NCBI GenBank assembly: GCA_016713435.1
Contig: JADJPD010000020.1
Location: forward strand, 1 to 10,857
Direction of reading: 5' to 3'
Origin: Gemmatimonadota bacterium
GTDB lineage: Bacteria > Gemmatimonadota > Gemmatimonadetes > Gemmatimonadales > GWC2-71-9
Length of the DNA: 10,857 nt
Part shown: one piece after another, positions 7,021 to 10,857 of the stretch
Numbering within the stretch: the stretch's first letter is position 1
Layout of the letters: each line of letters opens with the position of its first letter
The notes under the pieces: generated by a model
The model's database searches: none
What the model saw: only the letters and a program-made list of their open reading frames with translations
What the model was told of the DNA's origin: nothing
Made by a program: the position numbers and the translations under genes

Positions 7021-8234
7021 GGACATCACGTGCATGCCCGGCGGCGCCACCGTGTTGTCGAGGCTGCTCGGGATGGTGGCCTCGATGATCGGGTTGTCCG
7101 AGATGTGCCCGTACTTGGCGCAGTCGAAGGCCCGCTCGATGTACTCGCGCGTGGGGCAGAGATGGATGGTGCCGTGGTGCTGCGGGCCCGGCTTGTTGCC
7201 CGGGAGGCAGCGGAAGTCCGGCACCTCCGAGAGCGCCAGGTTGATCTTGGCGCTGCCGCTCGCGTAATCAATGTTCCGCACCGCCTCGGCGAACTCCGCC
7301 GGCAGGAGCTTCGGGTCCATCAGGCGCTGGAAGGTCATGTTGGCGTCAATGCCGCTGATGACCTTCTTCGCCCGGAGTTCGGTGCCGTCGGCGAGCGCCA
7401 CGCCCACCGCCTCGCCGTTCTTGACGATGATCTGCGCCACCGCCGCGTTCACGCGGATCTCGGCACCGCGTTCCTTCGCGGCACTCGCGATGGCGTTGGA
7501 CAGCCCGCCCATGCCGCCCCGCACGTAGCCCCAGACGCCGCGGACGCCGTTGCACTCGCCCATCACGTGATGGAAGAGCACGTACGCCGTGCCCGGCATC
7601 GAGGGGGTCGCGAAGGCGCCGATGATCGCGTCGGTGGCGATCGTGGCCTTGAGCTCCTCCGACTCGAACCAGCGGTCGAGGATCGGGTTGGCCGCCCCCG
7701 TGAGGATCTCGATGGCCTTCTGCCCGTCGGTGCCGAGCTTCCGGAAGCCGAGGCCGAGCTTGGAGGAGGTTGAGCAGGTTGCCGGGCGCCATCGACCAGG
7801 GATTCGGCGGCGTCTGCACCAGTGTGGGCTCGGAGGAAGTCGGCCACGCGCTCCAGCATCGCCTCGTACTTGGGCAGCGCCTCGGCGTCCTTCTTCGAGA
7901 ACCTGGCGACCTCCCGGTGCGTGGGGTCCTTGTCCGGCCCCATCAGGTAGTGGCCGTCAGGAAGGGCGTGAAGCTCGACGGGCTCCGCGGCAGCATCTCG
8001 AACCGTGGCGCTTGGCTCGAGGTCGCGGATGATCTCCAGGGCGGAAAAGGCTGTTGACGTAGCTGGCCGTGGAGACGCTTGAAGCCGGGCCACAGCTCCT
8101 CAGTGACGGCGCAGCCACCACCAGCGGGCGCCGCTCGAGGACCAGGACCTTCGGCCCGCGCGGGCGGGTAGGCGGCGCAGACGAGGGGCGTTGTGGCCGC
8201 CGCCGATGAGGATCGCGTCGTAAGTCGTCGACAT
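6653..8234 (-). CDS. FAD/NAD(P)-dependent oxidoreductase, PYROXD2/phytoene desaturase-like (frame-broken)
   Basis: Predicted flavoprotein of the CrtI/phytoene-desaturase superfamily, closest in pattern to the PYROXD2 group; substrate unknown. The start ATG8234 gives MSTTYDAILIGGGHNA, the beta-alpha-beta FAD-binding loop, followed across shifted frames by VLVLERRPLV, AVTEELWPGFK, FEMLPRSPSSFTP and DGHYLMGPDKD. Further on come NPWSMAPGN, VWGYVRGGMGGLSNAI, APPGMHVMS and the C-terminal FAD motif GLYMCGAATHPGGG. The reconstructed length is about 527 residues, normal for the bacterial family. Frame changes occur near 7005, 7765, 7830, 7965, 8030, 8060 and 8110-8190. The 7010-7745 stretch is clean. 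No Shine-Dalgarno is visible before ATG8234. No carotenoid biosynthesis neighbours are present, so a role in carotenoid formation is not supported. Confidence 0.85.
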
Positions 8235-8602
8235 GGGAATCGGGGTGCACGGTGGTAATCGAAGGCGCGGGAGACGCGCGCCGGGCGGCCTGACGGAGGC
8301 GGCCGCGCGATTCCAGTCGTCATGTCGAGCCGCAGGCCGACGCCCCCGCCCATCCCAGGTCACGGGCGGCGGTCAGGCCGGCCGGGGCCGGGGCCAGGGC
8401 AGGGAGGGAGCATCGGGGGGGCTAACCCGCAGGCCGGGAGACGCAAACCGCCGCGTGGCAGGCGGTTGCGACGGCCCGCGCCATCCAGCAATGGAGCCGT
8501 CGAGTCCGGGGACCACTGGCCTACCGAAATCCGGTCACGGCCACGTACATTGAAGGCGCCGCAGCCCGCCCTCCCCCCTGGACTGGGCCGCGCCCCGGGC
8601 GA
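8235..8602. other. Divergent intergenic region with no recognisable gene
   Basis: These 368 bp lie between the divergent starts of the oxidoreductase and the kinase. All long open frames here have low-complexity Pro/Arg/Gly translations and resemble nothing known. A possible -10 for the kinase is TACATT (8546-8551), but no -35 sits at proper spacing. On the minus strand GATTACC lies close before ATG8234, likewise without a partner. The G-rich stretch 8371-8421 contains short tandem GGGCC-type runs. Confidence 0.45.
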
Positions 8603-10857
8603 ATGGCCTTCGCTCCCACATCCAGTCCTCACCCCGCGGAGGCCAGCGCGGTGCGGCTCCTCGAGGAAGCTGACGGCGGTCGGCGAGATGACCGCGACCA
8701 TGGCCAGGCCGCCACCTACCGAAGATCTATCGTGAGCCACTGGAGGCGATCACCCGGGTGACGGGCTCGCCCCGGGACTCGGTGCTACTCTTCGATGCCG
8801 ACGGCGTGCCCCGCTTCAAAGGCGTGGCGCGGCCTCTCCGAGGATACCGCGCCGCGGTGGAGAAGGCACACCGTGGACCCAGGACAGCCCGCTCCCGAGC
8901 CATCCTCGTTCCCGACGTCCGTCTCGATCCCGCCCTCTGCGCGCTCAAGCCCGCCATCCTCACGGAGGGCATCCAGGCGCTGGTCTTCATCCGCTCGTCG
9001 TGGCCAACCAGACGATCAGGAAGTTCATGATCTACTACGCCGAGCCCGCACGCCTTCGACGCGGAGGAAGTGCAGCTGGTGCGGAACGACAGCCGCACAC
9101 ACCGCCTTCGCCCTGGACCAGCTCCGCGCGGTGGCGCAGCTGCTAGGCCGACCGGAACCTGTTCATCACCGGCCCGACGGTCCTCTTCAGTGGGTGAACA
9201 CCGACGGCTGGCCCATCCACAGGTCTCCCCCAACGTGGCCGAGCTGCTCGGCTGGTCGGCAGCGGAGCTGGAGGGCAGGCGTTCGACGACCTGCTGCACC
9301 CCGACGACTACGAGCGGGTGCCGGCTGGAGTCGCGGGCGTACACCACGCGGCGGGCCACCAGCTTCGACCAGGAGTACCGCCTCCGCCACAAGAACGGCA
9401 GTACCGCCGCGTCTACGCACACCCACCTGGGTCCTGGGGGCGGCCAGGCGCGCTACGTGTACGGCTACCTGCTCGACGTCACCCAGCGCCTCAGGCGGTG
9501 GAGCAACTGGCCATCATGCAGGAGCGGCTCCGCCTGGCGCTGGCGGGGGGCTCTTCTCGTGGGAGGTGGGACGCCGCCAGGTGGAACAGGTGGCGCGGGT
9601 GGAGGATCCGGTGAACCTCGAGCAGGGGACCGAGGAACCCGCTCACCGCGAGCGATTCCTGGCGCGGCTCCATCCCGAGGACCAGGCGCGGGTGGGCGCG
9701 CGCTGGGGGCCCTCCATCAGACGGGGAGGCGTTCGACCTCGAGTACCGGCACGTGCACGCCGACGGCAGCCTCACCTGGTTCCACGACCGCGGCCGGTCC
9801 TTCCGCGACGCCGAGGGCGAAAGCTCATCGCGCTGGCCGGCATCGCGCAGGACATCACCGCGCGGAAGCAGGCCGGGCTGGCCGCCGGCGCCGCGGCAGA
9901 ACAGGTGCACGAGCGGCAGCGGCTGGAGAGCCTCGGCGTGCTGGCCGGCGGCATCGCGCACGACTTCAACAACCTGCTGATGGGCGTCCTCGGCAGCGCC
10001 AGCCTGGCGCTCGCCGAGCTGCCGCCGTCGAGCCTGGCGGCGGGGTGGTGCGGGACATCAGGACCGCCGCGCGTCATGCAGCCAGAGCTCACCCGCCAGC
10101 TGCTGGCCTACTCCGGCAAGGGCAGCTTCGTGCTGCAGCAGCTGGACCTGTCGCGGCTGGTGGAGAGACAGGGCGGCTACTGAGCGCCGTCATCTCAAGC
10201 GCGCGGCGGTGCACTACCATCGACCGGGGCTCCCCCGCCATCGAAGCGGACCAGACCCCAGGTGCGGCAGGTGGCCATGAACCTGCTCACCGATGCGTCC
10301 GACGCGCTCAACGACCTGGGCGGCACCATCCCGTCCGCACCACCCACCTGCTGCTCGACGCGCCGAGGCGGCGGCGCGCCGAATGCAGGGGCGAGCTGCC
10401 CGGGCCCCACGTGGCGCTCATCGTGCGCGACAGCAGGGGCGGGGATGGATGCGGAGACAGTGGCGCGGATGTTCGACCCGTTCTTCACCACCAAGTTCCA
10501 GGGCCGCAGGCTCGGCCTCGCGGCGGTGCTCGGCATCGTCCGCGCACCACGGAACCATCCGGGTGCACGGCACGCCAGGCGCCGGCACCACCACGATCTC
10601 GGTGTATTTCCCCGCCGTGGGCCGCGAGAGGCGCCGCCGGTAGGTAGTCCCGCGCGCGCCCGGGGCATGAAGCGGCCATCCTCGTGGTGGACAGCAAATT
10701 ATCGTACTGATACCGAGCAGATCCTAACCCGCGCCAGCTACGAGGTGCTGCTGGCGGGCGACGGCCTGGCGCTGCTCGACCAACAGAGCCCGCGGTGAGC
10801 CTGGTGCTGCTCGACCTCACCATGCCCGAACTCGGCGGCGAGGAGACCTTCGAGCGC
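8603..10857 (+). CDS. Hybrid sensor histidine kinase GAF-PAS-PAS-HisKA-HATPase-REC (frame-broken, 3' end cut)
   Basis: Predicted cytoplasmic hybrid sensor kinase; no membrane segment is visible. Pieces read across many frames in domain order. GAF, about 8720-9150: DSVLLFDADGVPRFKAWRGL, AILVPDVRLDPAL, FDAEEVQLVR. PAS1, about 9155-9510: SPNVAELLGWSAAELEG, FDQEYRLRHKNG. PAS2, about 9515-9870: RFLARLHPEDQAR, AGIAQDITARKQA. HisKA: LESLGVLAGGIAHDFNNLL, with phospho-accepting His at 9959-9961. HATPase: VAMNLLTDASDAL, FDPFFTTK (10472-10495), GTPGAGTT. REC from about 10675: ILVVD and LVLLDLTMPELGG, with the likely phosphorylated Asp at 10813-10815. The window ends inside REC. At least 15 frame changes, about one per 100-150 bp, make this the most damaged gene. 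The start is unresolved: ATG8603 or ATG8688 are candidates, and clear similarity begins near 8722 (KIYREPLEAITRVTGS). Confidence 0.82.

Noticed and set aside
6653..8234. Carotenoid phytoene desaturase (crtI) as a specific assignment
   Set aside because: Motifs such as PSSFTP and GLYMCGAATHPGGG fit the broader PYROXD2-like group, and no other carotenoid genes are present. The symbol was withheld.
8546..8551. TACATT as a -10 promoter element for the kinase
   Set aside because: The hexamer 17 bp upstream is ACCGAA, which does not resemble a -35, and the transcription start is unknown. Too weak to list as a promoter.
8360..8740. 126-codon minus-strand frame upstream of the kinase
   Set aside because: No family resemblance, low-complexity composition, no ribosome site, and it overlaps the likely kinase start. 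Not enough to call a gene.

Overview
The window is about 10.9 kb of very GC-rich bacterial DNA. Lipoproteins built from Ig-like domains plus RCC1-type repeats, a PYROXD2/CrtI-like oxidoreductase and a GAF-PAS hybrid histidine kinase all fit a soil-type Gemmatimonadota genome or metagenome contig. That placement rests on gene style and is inference. Reading frames break often near both ends (about 300-2400 and 7000-10857) and rarely in the middle (2400-7000). I therefore read most breaks as sequencing or assembly indels, not gene decay, and describe the genes as reconstructed across them.

Layout from left to right. 63-2790 (+) is RCC1-repeat lipoprotein A: signal peptide, proline tract, Ig-like region and 14 Cys-pair/CWG repeat units, in at least eight frame segments. 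A perfect palindrome and a strong hairpin terminator follow. 2893-3498 (-) is an intact chimeric frame whose first 79 residues are the N-terminus of an aldehyde dehydrogenase and whose last 122 residues are the C-terminus of the oxidoreductase encoded further right. A 388-bp divergent intergenic region follows, with a candidate operator. 3887-6567 (+) is RCC1-repeat lipoprotein B, with the same architecture and again 14 units, broken by one apparent single-base deletion. It ends in two hairpins. 6653-8234 (-) is the full-length FAD/NAD(P)-dependent oxidoreductase. 8235-8602 is a divergent intergenic region. From about 8603 to the right edge (+) runs a hybrid sensor kinase (GAF-PAS-PAS-HisKA-HATPase-REC), cut by the window end inside the receiver.

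The main structural point is that the unit '(+) RCC1 lipoprotein, hairpin terminator, (-) oxidoreductase 3' end' occurs twice. The two 3' ends are about 97% identical over 370 bp. Nine of their ten substitutions are synonymous, and the first copy is welded in frame to an aldehyde dehydrogenase N-terminus. This points to recombination between diverged homologous loci, or to a misassembly at that repeat. No functional link between the surface lipoproteins, the oxidoreductase and the kinase can be shown from the sequence. I saw no tRNA, rRNA, CRISPR array, transposase or phage gene.
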